A DNA stretch of 64,000 bases from Bidens hawaiensis. Its lineage: Eukaryota > Streptophyta > Magnoliopsida > Asterales > Asteraceae. The stretch spans positions 124,001 through 188,000 of the forward strand of contig JAIQDT010001108.1 in the NCBI GenBank assembly GCA_021521415.1. Direction: 5' to 3'. Shown one piece after another: positions 25,776-36,829 of this stretch (within the stretch, counting starts at the first letter, position 1; every line of letters starts with the position of its first letter). The notes below the pieces were generated by a model that did not search any database, was not told the origin of the DNA, and saw only the letters and a program-made list of their open reading frames with translations. The position numbers and the translations under genes were made by a program.

Positions 25776-27299
25776 ATCCTAATTTATCAATTTTTTATAG
25801 AAATTATTAAATTTGACATTAATTACAACTTCTTAGGTCATTATGATTTGAGTTTTACAGATTCAGAGAATATATTTTTTTAATTAAATGAACCTTACAA
25901 TAATGCCTAGGGTTGTAACTTGTAAATGAACAAGGCCTTGTTCATGTTCGTTCGTTAAGCTTTTATTGGACGCAGCGGCGAAGCTGGGACGAAAACACCA
26001 GGGGTGTTCGGACTCAATACGTATAAAGATTTTCATAAACCAGGGTGGCGGGCTCCAAATTTTCGGACGAAAACTAGTAAATTTGCACTACGTATAAAAT
26101 TTTTTGGACTAAAACGCATAAATTTACACTACTGAGCAACAAAAAAAAACAAAAAAAAAACAGGGGTGACTGGAGCCACCTTGGGCCACAATACAAGTTT
26201 CCCCCTTGATTGGACGAGCGAACAGTTAACGAATACAAGCAATGTTTTATTTTATTTGGTTGTACGTGAACGGTACCCGCACACAAACAATGTTTTATTT
26301 TATTTGGCTAATCGAGAATGGTCAGTGTCAATGGTTTGGTCTGGCTACCAAGTTTGTGTTGGTGTTTTTTTTTAACATTCATATTCATATGTTAAGTTTA
26401 CATATAAATTAATCACAGAATACTCATACATATTTTTGTATTATAGTTAATAATATTTTTTAAATCTATACATGATAAGATTAGAAAAGTAAAAAACCTT
26501 TAACAAACAAAGATAAACAAACAAACATTAAAGAACGTAAACGAACACGATTGAACTAACATGACCTCTGTTTGTGTTTGTTCATTTAGTTAATCGAACA
26601 TAAACAAACTTTCCGCCAAGCGTTCGGTTTGTTTACAGCTCCTAACAATGCCCAGACATATTTGCTTCTGGAATACAATTGACATATATACACTCATACA
26701 TGATTAAATTTTTGTTCCTCTGATTTGCAGGAACAAATGCTTGTCCTACTGCAAAGTTTTATTGCAGAAATGTGGGAAGTTCACCTCGGTTTCTATTCTC
26801 GTCTCGTGTGAATGATCAAATTTGTGGTATTCTTCATGAACTAGCCATGATATTAATAATATGTTCATTGATATTGTGTTTTATAATATTTTCTTTACTA
26901 GATTGTTGTGATGGGAGTGATGAGTATGATGGTGGTATCAACTGTCCTAATACATGTATTATGGGCGGGCATACCGAAATCAAGCCAGTAAATTATGGTT
27001 CCCGAGTCAATAAATTTGGTTCTCGTGGCACCAAACAAAAACGGGTTGGTTTTAACGGGGACGACACCTTCCAAAAACTCCAAGGTAACACATGACATCA
27101 TATCGATATTGAAGTCGAACTAGTTGTTCGTTTGACTTTTAAAAGTCAACTATACATTTTCGTGTCTAGCAATGACATTAGTTACATGATTGCAGGTTTG
27201 AAGGTTTTGATAGTCATACAGGTGATTATTATCGCCTTTTTAGTCTTTCTTTGTCAGTTTCGTTGGCGGGCTAATTCGAGGAGGAGAAATTCTCGTTGA
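25437..27299 (+). CDS. Membrane-anchored glucosidase II beta N-terminal-domain-like protein, 204 aa
   Basis: Five exons, 25437-25554, 25627-25740, 26731-26826, 26902-27084 and 27196-27299, join at GT-AG borders. All four introns split a codon after its first base, and the joined frame is open to TGA at 27297. The product has a hydrophobic signal (residues 5-30), then the PRKCSH-like cysteine-rich region with two LDL-receptor-A-like modules. These have acidic clusters CDCVDGTDE (68-76) and CDCCDGSDE (109-117) and end near Cys128. A hydrophobic segment (174-191) and a basic tail follow. Full glucosidase II beta subunits carry this domain at the start of a much longer ER protein with a mannose-binding domain and an ER-retention signal; both are absent here. 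Short plant homologues of this shape exist (I recall one at Arabidopsis At2g42390). Function is unproven. An ER or secretory membrane location is inferred. Confidence 0.88.
25908..26644. mobile_element. hAT-type MITE in intron 2, with a nested insertion
   Basis: The element starts TAGGGTTGTAACTTGTAAA and ends ...TTTACAGCTCCTA. It is flanked by an imperfect 8-bp duplication, ATAATGCC (25900-25907) and ACAATGCC (26645-26652), the length used by hAT transposons. Sub-terminal DNA is rich in GTTCGTTCGTTAAGC-type motifs. Inside, a segment of about 240 bp starting GCAGCGGCGAAGCTGGGACG (about 25972-26208) sits between two copies of ATTGGAC and looks like a second insertion. No coding sequence is present. 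It explains why this intron is about 1 kb while its neighbours are under 120 bp. Confidence 0.75.
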
Positions 27300-27793
27300 T
27301 GAACGCGTTATTTGATGATTATATTAGTTTTAGAAAAATATTTAGTTGAAAATCCGGGACTGGTGATTTCGTAATTCAAATACTATTTTTGTATATGTAG
27401 AATTGGTTAGTTGTAGTGTAAAGAGGGGCTGAAAGCCCATTGTGCTGGATATGCATAAGCTAATGTTTTCTTCTGAATTTATTTTTTAGAACATAAAAAA
27501 GGAGACATTATCACATATACATTAATAAAATTTCAAGTCAAAACGGGTTGTATTCGTATCAACTTGTGAAAACATGTATGTGTTTAGGTTCATGTGGCTG
27601 ACACATTTTTCGTATTCTAGCCGTCATGGATTTTAATCTTGTGTTGATTTAAACCGTCTACTTGTGAACAGAATCCATTTAACAACCCTTGTTATCATAA
27701 TCAAATTTGTTCAAACATGTATAAAATGATAGTCTTGAGCTGATAATATGTACAGATTTAAAGAAACCTTCACAACTGAACCAATGAACCGGC
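27300..27793. other. 3' region between two convergent genes
   Basis: Shared 3' flank of the GII-beta-like gene (+) and the RING-H2 gene (-). It must hold both 3' UTRs and polyadenylation regions. I see no further gene. Confidence 0.5.
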
Positions 27794-28309
27794 TTACTCG
27801 ACGGGCCTTGATGTTAAGATCGACAACAGAACATGATCATGAGCCCGAGGAGTCGCACAAGCCCGACAAAGAGGACAATTATCATGCGAAAAAAGCCACA
27901 TATCAATACACGAAACATGAAAAACATGTGAACATTCGGGCATGATCCTAACATCCTCATTTTCTTCAAACTCGCCCAAACAAACCGCACACGTCCCTTC
28001 TTTAAACTCCTTCGTGTACTTATGAACCGCCAACATGGTCGACAAACCAATGGACCCCATCCCGTTTGAGCTCGATCCGCCAATGTCAATAGCTGGGAGG
28101 TATAACCTGAAGTTAGGGTCACGGCTAACCCGGATCCTAGGACTGCGGTGCATATTTGGTGGTCTAGCTGGCTCAGCATGCGTTTGAGAAGCACGTTTAA
28201 GACAGTTAACAGCTATGCAATGAATAAAGCCCACGAAAACAACGCCAGAAAGGACCCCAAGAGCCCCGACTAAGAGCGGGTCGACAGTGTTGGTATCCGA
28301 TAAGCCCAT
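27794..28309 (-). CDS. ATL-like RING-H2 finger E3 ubiquitin ligase, 171 aa
   Basis: This is a single-exon frame from ATG at 28309 to TAA at 27794. A hydrophobic segment (residues 11-34) is followed by a basic linker. The RING-H2 domain is at 107-148, with ligands C107, C110, C126, H128, H131, C134, C145 and C148. The HVSCIDMWL stretch (131-139) holds the conserved Trp of the E2-binding face. The layout of N-terminal membrane segment, linker, RING-H2 and short tail, with no introns, is that of the plant ATL family, membrane E3 ligases often involved in stress responses. The GLD motif usually found before the RING is only partly present (GLS at 88-90), so a divergent ATL or ATL-like protein is the safest call. 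A TATA-like TATATA lies about 60 bp upstream (near 28370). The substrate is unknown. Confidence 0.9.
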   Translation of the reverse strand: MGLSDTNTVDPLLVGALGVLSGVVFVGFIHCIAVNCLKRASQTHAEPARPPNMHRSPRIRVSRDPNFRLYLPAIDIGGSSSNGMGSIGLSTMLAVHKYTKEFKEGTCAVCLGEFEENEDVRIMPECSHVFHVSCIDMWLFSHDNCPLCRACATPRAHDHVLLSILTSRPVE

Positions 28310-28927
28310 AGCGTAGAGATATCGAGAGTTTAAGGAGGTAACTTAATGGTTTCTAGTACTAAAATGTGTATATATGGTGAGGTTTTGCTAATGTGGATGG
28401 ACAAGGTGTATTTGCAGGACTTTGATCTCAAATTTGGAGGCAAATAAATGTGTTATGTATGTATATATGACCAAGGTAGTATTTTATTGGTCAAGACAAA
28501 ATAATAGCCGTGAAAAAGAGTTGCTGTTCTTTTGCGGCGACACAATATGATTTTTTGTTTTTGAAGGAAAAATGTTTGACCAAACTTTTTTGTTTAATTA
28601 AAAAAATAGGCCCAATTTGATAAATTGTTGGAACTGATCCATTGTCAACTGATCCAGGCCCAAATTCCGTCAACCTGCGAAGGCCCACAAGTAAATGGAA
28701 TTGGAATTTCTTGGGTGTTAATCGTGTCGGGTTGACAGATTAAGTTGTTCCACCTAACACGAGTACATGACCATATTTTTATTCGTGTCAAAAACATTGA
28801 TGTTAACTTATAGGAATTGGATAAGGTCTAATGTGTAGTTGATCAAATAGAGAGAAGGATAAATGAAGAACGATTAACGATTGCTAAAGATAAACCAGGA
28901 ATACTCCCTCTCTTCATACATCGCTTA
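28310..28927. other. Upstream region of the RING-H2 gene
   Basis: This is promoter-side DNA of the minus-strand RING gene. TATATA-type motifs lie near 28370 and 28462. The segment 28730-28800 contains GTGTCGGGTTGACAG-type words common in old plant MITEs, but I cannot define an element. No gene is seen. Confidence 0.45.
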
Positions 28928-29244
28928 GGCCATGTGTAGTGGAGGGGCTACAATTAGGGGCGAATTGTGATATGTGGCGCCCAGTCAGCATGGAGTGGAA
29001 ATTTGTTTTTGGGGTGTAATGGTGTAGGCGCTTCAAGTTGAGCCCACAGTGTCTTTTTTTATTATTTTCTTTTTATAATTAAACTTATTAAATAAAAACC
29101 AATCTATTTAAATAATTAAATAAAAATGCATTAAAATTAAAAATACAAAAAAAACATAATTAAAAAAAAAATACATAACTAAAAATATTAAAAAACATAA
29201 CTAAAGAAAAAAATTAAAAAAAAACATAACTAAAAAAAAAGAAA

Positions 29245-30292
29245 TTAATATCCGTAATATTCGCGCTTTTTTTCACGTCGTCGTTGAAACAATAATGCGG
29301 CTTCCTCGTGAAACCCCTCCGCTTTGAGGGATTCGTAGTCGTCTTTCATTTGTTTTAATTCCAACGTCTAGTTCAACTTTTCTTGTTGTTTGTTGGATGC
29401 TCTAAGGTTGGCTCCTATTACGGTGGCATTTTTTTCCAAATGACCGACCAACTCGTTTATTTCAACAGGCTCCGTATTGAATCGTGTTGATGACGAACCT
29501 TCCCCCTTATTTTTTCTCGATCTCCCGGGTGGTCGAGGCAACTCCTCTACCTCTTCATCGTCATCTATATCAACATCGTCGGCTAAATTGACCGTGTCGT
29601 CCAGGAAGAAGCTACGAGCATCGGAGGGTGTGTTTGGTGTGCTCGGATTTATCGACTTCGATGTCTTCGACCTTTTTGATTGTCGGGATGAGCCGGCTCG
29701 TCAAAAGACGGGAACGGTTGGTGCCCCGCTCCATTTTGCGCACCCGTGTAGTTTTTCCAACAATTCAAATACTTGAACGTTTTCCCGGGCCGCCCAAAAG
29801 TTTGGCCTTGAGCTCGAAAGTCGCTCAAGGCTTGAGTTATAATGTCGCCGTCGTTATGCCCGCTACGCCAGCTGTGCCCCTGCAACCGATTTATTATCCC
29901 GGCAATTTTTTGACAATCGGCGTTAAGCCCCTTCCAGTGGGCTTGAACCGCTTCTTTTCCCGGTAGTCTTTGGGTTTATTGGTTATCGCGAGCCAAGCTT
30001 CAAAGACTTTCTTCCAAAACATCCCGGTGGCTTGAAAATTAGCTACAAATTAAAATTATTTGTCACATTTAGTATACATTTTAATAAACACTAAATACAT
30101 TTTTAATAAATACTTAATATTAAAAAACTTACTGACGTCGGGATCCTCCGAAATGACGATCCAAGCCATTGCGAGGGCCACCACCTCCTCCTCCGTCCAA
30201 TGCTTGTATGGATCACGTTGCGCCATCGGCTCCCCCGGTTGTTTCTTTTTGTGTTTACGGGTCGCCTTTTTGCTTGAACCGGAGGCCCGTGT
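29245..30292 (-). pseudogene. Harbinger ORF1 (Myb/SANT-like DNA-binding protein), broken
   Basis: On the minus strand, 30292-30133 encodes a lysine-rich start and HWTEEEVVALAMAWIVISED, the first helix region of a Myb/SANT (trihelix-like) domain. A 90-bp GT-AG intron (30132-30043) joins it to GMFWKKVFEAW and the rest of the domain. The Harbinger ORF1 family binds the transposon ends and assists the transposase. The reading frame is shifted near 29955 and again near 29660, and has an in-frame stop near 29368. The C-terminal part keeps an acidic region, a coiled-coil-like stretch and the ending RREKKREYYGY. The upstream end is cut by the LTR at 30293. Such proteins are often mis-annotated as glutathione S-transferase T3-like. 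Confidence 0.8.
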
Positions 30293-32207
30293 TGTCACAC
30301 CCCCATTTTAGGCCTAGGAGTATGATCCATAGTTGGTACCACATTTGTAAATAAATAAGAGTTGCGGGTTAATGCGGAAGACTTTAATAAACATGTGGAT
30401 TTAAAGTTAAAATATTTACATTACAAAAGACGAGACAAAAAGTCTCGTTTAGATTTACTTGTTTATAAGTTTAACCAAAAACATCATATTTTAATATTTA
30501 AACAAAATATCCGAGCCATCGGATTCTTGAGCTCTTCGTCATTCAAGCTCTAATCTTGGTTACCTGGAAAATATTAGAAAATACGTCAGCAACGAATGCT
30601 GGTGAATATGCTGACGCAAAAATATTTTCTTTACTTAACTATCCCTTGAGACCACGTAAGCCTCGGCCCATCTTGGCTTAGGAATAATTAAGTTAAAACA
30701 ATATCATTATAAACTCGAGTCTCTACACTAGGTCACCCCAGCAAAACACCGCAACGTTTCGACGTACTTAGGTACCATAAATATACACAAGGTCATTCTC
30801 ACTCGAACATACTTTGGTTCGGCCCATCGTGGCTGGAGGTCGTGACCAGGCGTGGTGTGATGTGCCCACCGCATACCACATATGTAAGGATCCAGAAAAA
30901 CGTATACTACAGCCTGAGGGCTAGGCTTATACTCTTATTTACAATGTTTTTAGAGACACGTAGCCTCATGTAAAGTTTTACACATAACACGTTTGATTTG
31001 TTTAAAAACAAGTTTGTAAAAGTGGAGCGTATTCACCTTTTGATAGGGATCGGTTTCCAACACCGTCCGTGAGTTCTTCTCTTGCTATCTCGCACCTATA
31101 GTACGAGTATAACTTTTATTAGTCGGATATACAATTCGGCTTAAGACCTTTAGTCTTATTTATCTCGATGAACCTTTAGTTCGATATTCTTTTACTTTAA
31201 AACTTTTAGTTAAAAAGTAATGTTTATAAACCTTTAGTTTATTATAAAACCCTACATTTCTTCTTCTTTAAGAAACGTATTCTTTTCTTTATTAGTCAAG
31301 AATACTCATTATTCTTAAATAATATATTTTATAACAAAGATTAATCATATACATATATATACTCACATATATGTTTTTATTTTTCTTTTCTTTATTTTCT
31401 TTGTTATATGTTTCTTCGCTTATCGAGAATAACTTCGACTTGGGGTATTAAGCCTTTATAATATTTTATTATTATTTTGGTCGGGCATTATGCCTACCTA
31501 TGTCGGCATAAAATCCTGAGACACTTGGGCAGCACTCGACGCCGCTTGAATACTTATTCTTTCCACATTTGGCACGCTTCTCGAGACACCAATACTTCTT
31601 GGCACGTACTTCGAGATGATCGTCGAGACGTTGGGACAACACCTCCTTCTTGTTTGGAGTATCGTCGGGGAACAACACGTTTATCGAGGTATAGTACGGA
31701 ATTTGGGCACGCAAAACGAGGTGGATCGAATGCACGTATTTCGAGGTAGTGAGAGAAGTTAGAGAGAGAATAGTATGTGTGAAATTTTGGTGTGAGTGGA
31801 TCAAACCCGTGGCCCTTCTATTTATAGCCAGTTTTGGACCCCGTCGCGGTACGTGATGGGTCCCTTGGCTTAGCCTGTCGCGTACCGCGACATAGGCTTG
31901 GCCAGTCACCACTAGACCTGCCACGTGTTGACTCGTGGCAGGCACTGCGCCACGTGGCGAACGTGTTGCCACGTGGCGACACGTGGCGGTAGACGTTGCC
32001 ACCGTGTGCCACGTGGCACACGTGTCACTGTGTGTCAGACACCCCATCGCGGTACGCGATGGGTGTCCTTTCTGATCCATCGCGTATCGTGATAGGTCAG
32101 GAAAACAGAATTTTACACTTTAGTCCCTGGAGTTTGAATTTTGGCAAAACTAGTCCCTTATTTTTGGAAATTTGACATTTTTGGCCCGAAATTTACGTGA
32201 TGTTACA
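30293..32207 (-). repeat. 3' LTR of Ty3/gypsy element A (1915 bp)
   Basis: Read on the minus strand it runs from TGTAACATCACG (32207) to GGGGTGTGACA (30293). The adjacent internal side carries a clean polypurine tract (AAGGTGGGGAGGA on the minus strand, 32208-32220). A TATA box, CTATAAATAG on the minus strand, lies at about 31818-31827, followed by CT-rich leader-like DNA. Upstream of it is a cluster of six CACGTG sites. The five bases next to its outer end are CGTGT; no matching copy is found at 45145, so the other side of the original insertion is lost or rearranged. The long open frame over 31472-32080 is not a gene. Confidence 0.85.
31922..32024 (-). promoter_or_regulatory. Six G-box (CACGTG) cores upstream of the LTR TATA box
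   Basis: CACGTG occurs at 31922, 31951, 31970, 31980, 32010 and 32019 within 103 bp. Four of them sit in CACGTGGC, the ABRE-type context bound by plant bZIP factors; bHLH factors such as PIFs bind the same core. In the minus orientation the cluster lies roughly 100-200 bp upstream of the TATA box at 31819-31826, the normal place for LTR enhancers. Activity is inferred. Confidence 0.7.
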
Positions 32208-32246
32208 TCCTCCCCACCTTGAAATAAATCTCGTCCTCGAGATTGC

Positions 32247-33557
32247 TTACGATAATAAGTGGGGGTATTTCTTTCTCATCTCGGACTCGAGTTCCCATGT
32301 GTACTCAGGTCCTCTTCGGGAATCCCATTTTACTTTCACGATTTTCAAGGTTCGTCTTTTAAGTTTCTTTAACTTTGAATCTTCGATTTGGATTGGATGT
32401 TCTACGAATTTTAAGTTCTCGTTAATTTCAACATCTTTTAACGGCATCGAAAGAGATTCATCAGCTAGACACTTTCGTAGATTTGAGATATGGAATACAT
32501 CGTGTATCCCTTGCATTTCCTCGGGTAGTTGCAAACGATATGCAACAGTACCAATTTGTTCAAGTACCTCGAAGGGTCCGACGAATCGAGAACTTAACTT
32601 CCCTTTCTTGCCGAATCGAACTACGCCTTTCCATGGCGAGACTTTCAAAAGAACTTTGTCACCAACATTAAACTCTAACAGCTTACGACGGACATCGGCG
32701 TAACTCTTTTGGCGATCACGTGTCGTCTTAAGTCGTTCTCGGATTTGAAGAATTTTGTCGGTGGTTTCTTGGATTATTTCGGGTCCAGATAATTGACTAT
32801 CTCCAGTTTCAGACCAGCACACGGGCGTCCTACATTTTCGACCATATAACGCCTCAAATGGTGCAGTTTGAATGCTTGAGTGATAACTATTGTTATACGA
32901 AAATTCCATTAGGGGTAAGTGGTCATCCCAACTTCCACCTAAGTCTATCACACAAGCTCGAAGCATGTCTTCCAATTTTTGGATAGTCCTTTCGCTTTGC
33001 CTATCGGTTTGTGGATGATAGGCGGTGCTAAGGTTTAACTTTGTACCGAGTGCTTGTTGGAAGCTTTTCCAGAAGTGAGACGTGAAACGACTGTCTCGAT
33101 CAGAAATTATAGATAGCGGTACTCCATGCAAAGCAACGATGTTGTTTACATAAATATGCACTAATCTATCCATTGAGTACGACTCATTAATAGGTATGAA
33201 ATGTGCGGACTTGGTTAAACGATCCACAATTACCCATATAGCATTATGTTGTCGAGTCTTCTTCGGGAGTTTGGTTATAAAATCCATGGTTATTAACTCC
33301 CACTTCCATACGGGAAGTTCTGGTTGTTGAAGCAATCCCGAAGGCTTTTGGTGTTCATCCTTGACTTTCAAACATGTTAAACATTTTGCAACATGCGAAG
33401 CGACATCCCTATTCATTCCATTCCACCAATAGTTCGCTTTGAGATTATGGTATATTTTGTCGCTTCCAGGATGCATCGTATATTTGGATTTATGTGCTTC
33501 GTTCATAATCTTCTCACGTAAATTTCCAATGATTGGTACCCAAATTCGGTTTCCCAT
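32247..33557 (-). pseudogene. Element A integrase, 436 codons open
   Basis: An HHCC zinc-binding region near the start ([11 protein letters not shown] followed by CLTCLK) is followed by the DDE core. Its acidic residues lie in [18 protein letters not shown] and [10 protein letters not shown]. Then come the GPF-type C-terminal region ([12 protein letters not shown]) and a YTWELE...KYPHL tail that corresponds to the chromodomain-like end of chromoviruses. The domain itself is open and looks complete. It is separated from RNase H by a stop at 33686 and a frameshift near 33610. It inserts element cDNA into the genome in active relatives. Confidence 0.9.
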
Positions 33558-33685
33558 TCTAAGAATACCATCGTCACCTTTGACTAACGAGTCAATGGTG
33601 CCGTTACGTTTTCATCAGAAATCTTGTTTTCATTGATTGCTTGAATTTGGTCAGATTGGATTTGGTCAATGAGATCGATTTGAAG

Positions 33686-34165
33686 TTATAGTCTTAACGC
33701 TCGGACTCTTTTTGGCTTTTCATGCTCTTTACGACTTAAGGCATCAGCCACAACGTTGGCCTTACCTTCGTGATAGACAATTTCGCAATCATAGTCGTTT
33801 AGAGTTTCCATCCAGCGTCGTTGGCGCATATTAAGCTCTTTTTGATCAAAGATGTGTTTTAAGCTTTTATGATCAGTGTACACGACAAATCTTACTCTAT
33901 AGAGATAGTGCCTCCATATCTTTAATGCAAAGATTATAGCGCCTAACTCTAGATCGTGAGTCGTATAGTTCATCTCGTGTACTTTCAATTGACGAGAGGC
34001 GTAAGCGATTACTTTATTTCGTTGCATCAATACACATCCCAAGCCGGAATAAGATGCATCGCAAAAGACAACGAAATCTTCAATACCTTCTGGCAAGGCC
34101 AGTATAGGAGCTTGGGTAAGCTTTTGTTTAAGTATATCGAACGCCTCTTGTTGCTTTGTTCCCAT
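33686..34165 (-). pseudogene. Element A RNase H domain
   Basis: Open for 159 codons on the minus strand. Typical Ty3/gypsy RNase H landmarks are visible: [46 protein letters not shown] and [10 protein letters not shown]. The upstream connection to RT is broken by a frameshift near 34210. The frame ends in a premature TAA at 33686, before the integrase. Confidence 0.9.
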
Positions 34166-34295
34166 TCGTATTGGATGTTCTTTCGAGTCAAGGAGGTTAG
34201 GGGAACAGCGATTCGAGAAAAGTTTCTATGAACCTTCGATAATAGCCGGCCAATCCCAAGAAGCTTCAAATCTCGGTTGACGACTTTGGGATCTC

Positions 34296-35156
34296 TCACT
34301 TAGAGATGGCTTCAATCTTAGCGGGATCTACTTGAATACCATTGACGTTGATGATATGACCAACGAATTGCACCTCGTGCAACCAGAATTCGCATTTCGA
34401 GAATTTGGCGTACAATTTCTCAGTCCTAAGAATTTCAAGTAACGTTCGAATGTGATTTTCATGATCGGCCTTAGACTTGGAATAAATTAATATGTCGTCG
34501 ATGAATACGATCACAAATTTATCTAAGTAAGGCTTACAAATACGATTCATCATGTCCATGAACGCAGCCGGCGCATTAGTAAGTCCAAATGGCATGACGG
34601 TGAACTCATAATGGTCGTACCTTGTTCGAAACGCGGTTTTCGGAATATCTTCGGATTGGACTTTGAGTTGGTGATAGCCGGAACGAAGATCGATTTTGGA
34701 AAAGAAGCTAGCACCTTGAAGTTGGTCAAAAAGATCGTCGATTCGGGGAAGTGGATAACGATTCTTGATTGTAACTTTGTTGAGAGCTCGGTAATCAATG
34801 CATATACGCATGGATCGATCCTTCTTTTTGACAAATAGTATCGGCGCTCCCCACGGTGATGAACTTGGTCGTATGAAACCTTTGCCGAGAAGTTCGTCCA
34901 ATTGTTTCTTCAACTCCTTCATCTCATTTGGTGCTAGGCGATACGGGGCTTTGGCGATCGGAGCGGTTTCAGGAATAAGATCGATCCTAAATTCTACTTC
35001 ACGATCGGGAGGAATACCAGGAAGTTCACCGGGAAAGACATCAGCATAGTCAGAAACAACAGGAACGTCTTTGATTTCTTTGGGTTTTGATTCTTCGGTT
35101 ACGTTGGCCATGAATGCTAAGCATCCTTGATTCAAACACTTGTTAGCCCTTATCAT
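34296..35156 (-). pseudogene. Element A reverse transcriptase domain
   Basis: Open for 286 codons on the minus strand. It has the conserved [42 protein letters not shown] and [10 protein letters not shown] blocks, so the catalytic DD pair is intact. A TGA at 34296 ends it early, and a second stop near 34259 and a frameshift follow. A single in-frame TAA at 35172 separates it from the protease part; otherwise the two share a frame. Confidence 0.92.
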
Positions 35157-35171
35157 GGAGATTAGGCTAAC

Positions 35172-35861
35172 TTAGCCAGCGTCTTTGTCCCCTTCAATTC
35201 GAATTGTTCGTTTATCTGGGGCTTGAAGTTCAACGGTCTTGCTATTGCAAAGGATACAAGCATGGTTGTCGGATAACCAATCCATACCCAATACAACATC
35301 AAAACCAGCAAGCGTCATGGGTAATAATTGAATAGGAAAAACGTAACCACCTAACAAGATTTTTCCGTTTTCTAAAGCTTCGGAGATTTTAACAATTTCG
35401 CCATTAGAGGTCTCGACGCTTAGAGTTTTATTAAGTTTGATTAAAGGTTCGTTTAATAGACTACAAAAATTATAATCTGTTAAACTTAAAGTGGCTCCTG
35501 AATCAAACAAGACTCTAGCATAGGCATTGTTAACAAGGAACGTACCGGTAATGGTTTCCGGTGTTTCGGCCGCTTTCTTTGTGTCCAAGACGAAGACTCT
35601 TGCATTGCCCTTCTTGGGCTCGTTCTTTTGATCACTACCACCCGCACCACCAGTAGTGGGCTTATTTTTGGGGCATTCAAAGCTAAGATGTCCCATTTCC
35701 TTACAATTGTAGCATGTCATCTTCTTCTTCCAACAATCGGCCATAGCATGGCCGGGTTTGTGACATGATTCACACAGACTTGGAGTTAGATGACATCTAC
35801 CCCTATAGTATTTCTTACAAACTTTGCATTGTGGAATGCCGGGGTTGAAGCCAGACCTTCG
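35172..35861 (-). pseudogene. Element A gag zinc knuckles and aspartic protease
   Basis: On the minus strand two CX2CX4HX4C knuckles, CESCHKPGHAMADC and CYNCKEMGHLSFEC, follow a further cysteine cluster (CKVCKKYYRGRC). Then comes a retropepsin with the active-site triad in LFDSGAT and a VVLGMDWL flap-side block. The region is open from about 35860 to the TAA at 35172. The knuckles package the RNA and the protease cuts the polyprotein in active relatives. Confidence 0.88.
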
Positions 35862-36800
35862 TTAGTCAACTCCTTTACTCTTGAAACGATTATCTCCTCC
35901 TTTCCTTGATTCGTGTGTTGTTACGACCTTCTTATCTTCCTCTTTATTGCGGATCATTCCACCCATCAAGTACCCAGCCAACTCCATCGCGGAGTCGGCG
36001 ATTTGTGGCAAGTGCGACCTCACCATGTCACGAATCTCTCGTGGTAGTCCCCATATGTAGCGTGTGACTTTGCAGGATTCGGGGGTAACCAACTGGGGAA
36101 CCAATCGGCAGAATTCGTGGAATTTTGTATTATACTCACGAAGGTTTGTTCCAATAACCTTGTGAGACAAGAACTTAGTTTGAATTTGGTCTGTTTCATG
36201 CATCGGACAGAATTTTGACATCATCAACTCCTTGAACTCGTTCCACGTCATGTTATACATCACTTCCCTTCCTCTACTCAAGATTAACGTGTTCCACCAT
36301 TCTAGGGCTTCGCCTTTAAACATAAGGGCAGAATAATGAATCTTTTCTTCTTCGAAACACTTGCTCGTAATCACAATCGTCTCCATTTCTTCAAGCCACC
36401 TTACGGTCGTGAAGGCTCCCTTATCACCATGGAATTCTTTCGGCCCATAATACTTAAAAAATCTTTAAACGAACACCCGCCTATTTTGAGCCTCTTGAAT
36501 TCTTGACGAACCCCACCATCAGCATTCGATTCATGCACACTTTCTTCCATATGATATGGTCTAGTACGGGGTTTAGAAACAGATTTTCGAGAAGGATTTG
36601 CAGACTGTGAATGTTTAGAGTCTCAATTGAGATCTGGCTGCAGATTCTTCCCTAACAGCATCTTTGATCATTCGTTGGATTTGACTCATATACTTTTCAG
36701 GAATAGGTTCTTCTTGTTTATTTTCAGGACCCTTTCCTTTTTCTTTTCTTAATTCTTCCTCTTTTTGTTTATTCACTACATTGTTACTTTGTTGCGACAT
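35862..36800 (-). pseudogene. Element A gag (N-terminal and capsid region)
   Basis: A lysine/glutamate-rich start at 36800 (MSQQSNNVVNKQKEEEL) ends in a stop at 36615. The capsid-like retrotransposon gag domain is open at 35862-36386, with LMFKGEALEWWNTL and MTWNEFKELMMSKFCP, both typical of Ty3/gypsy gag. A frameshift near 36462 and the stop at 36615 break the protein. The start codon is inferred from the first Met of the open stretch. Confidence 0.8.
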
Positions 36801-36829
36801 TTTTGTCTTTTCTTTATCAACTTTTTATC

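Larger units (their letters stand above)
32247..36800 (-). pseudogene. Element A gag-pol region (Tekay-type Ty3/gypsy), decayed
   Basis: The order on the minus strand is gag (36800 to about 35862), zinc knuckles and protease (about 35860-35172), reverse transcriptase (35156-34296), RNase H (34165-33686) and integrase (33557-32247). This is the Ty3/gypsy order. The sequence style of RT and integrase and the MRKKYPHL ending fit the Tekay/Del chromovirus lineage of plants. Frameshifts occur near 36462, near 34210 and near 33610. In-frame stops occur at 35172, 34296, near 34259 and 33686. No full polyprotein can be made. No 5' LTR of this element is found above 36800 before element B begins. Confidence 0.9.

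Noticed and set aside
26074..26375. Short frames in intron 2 of the GII-beta-like gene
   Set aside because: They lie in the nested MITE DNA and the spliced frame skips them.
29477..29966. Plus-strand frames of 99 and 112 codons
   Set aside because: They are antisense to the broken Harbinger ORF1, whose minus-strand protein is recognisable in pieces.
31472..32080. 202-codon minus-strand frame
   Set aside because: It lies in U3/R of the element A LTR across the G-box cluster and TATA box. No domain, and competing frames occur on the other strand.
32197..32703. 168-codon plus-strand frame opposite the integrase
   Set aside because: Antisense shadow of the integrase coding region and polypurine tract.
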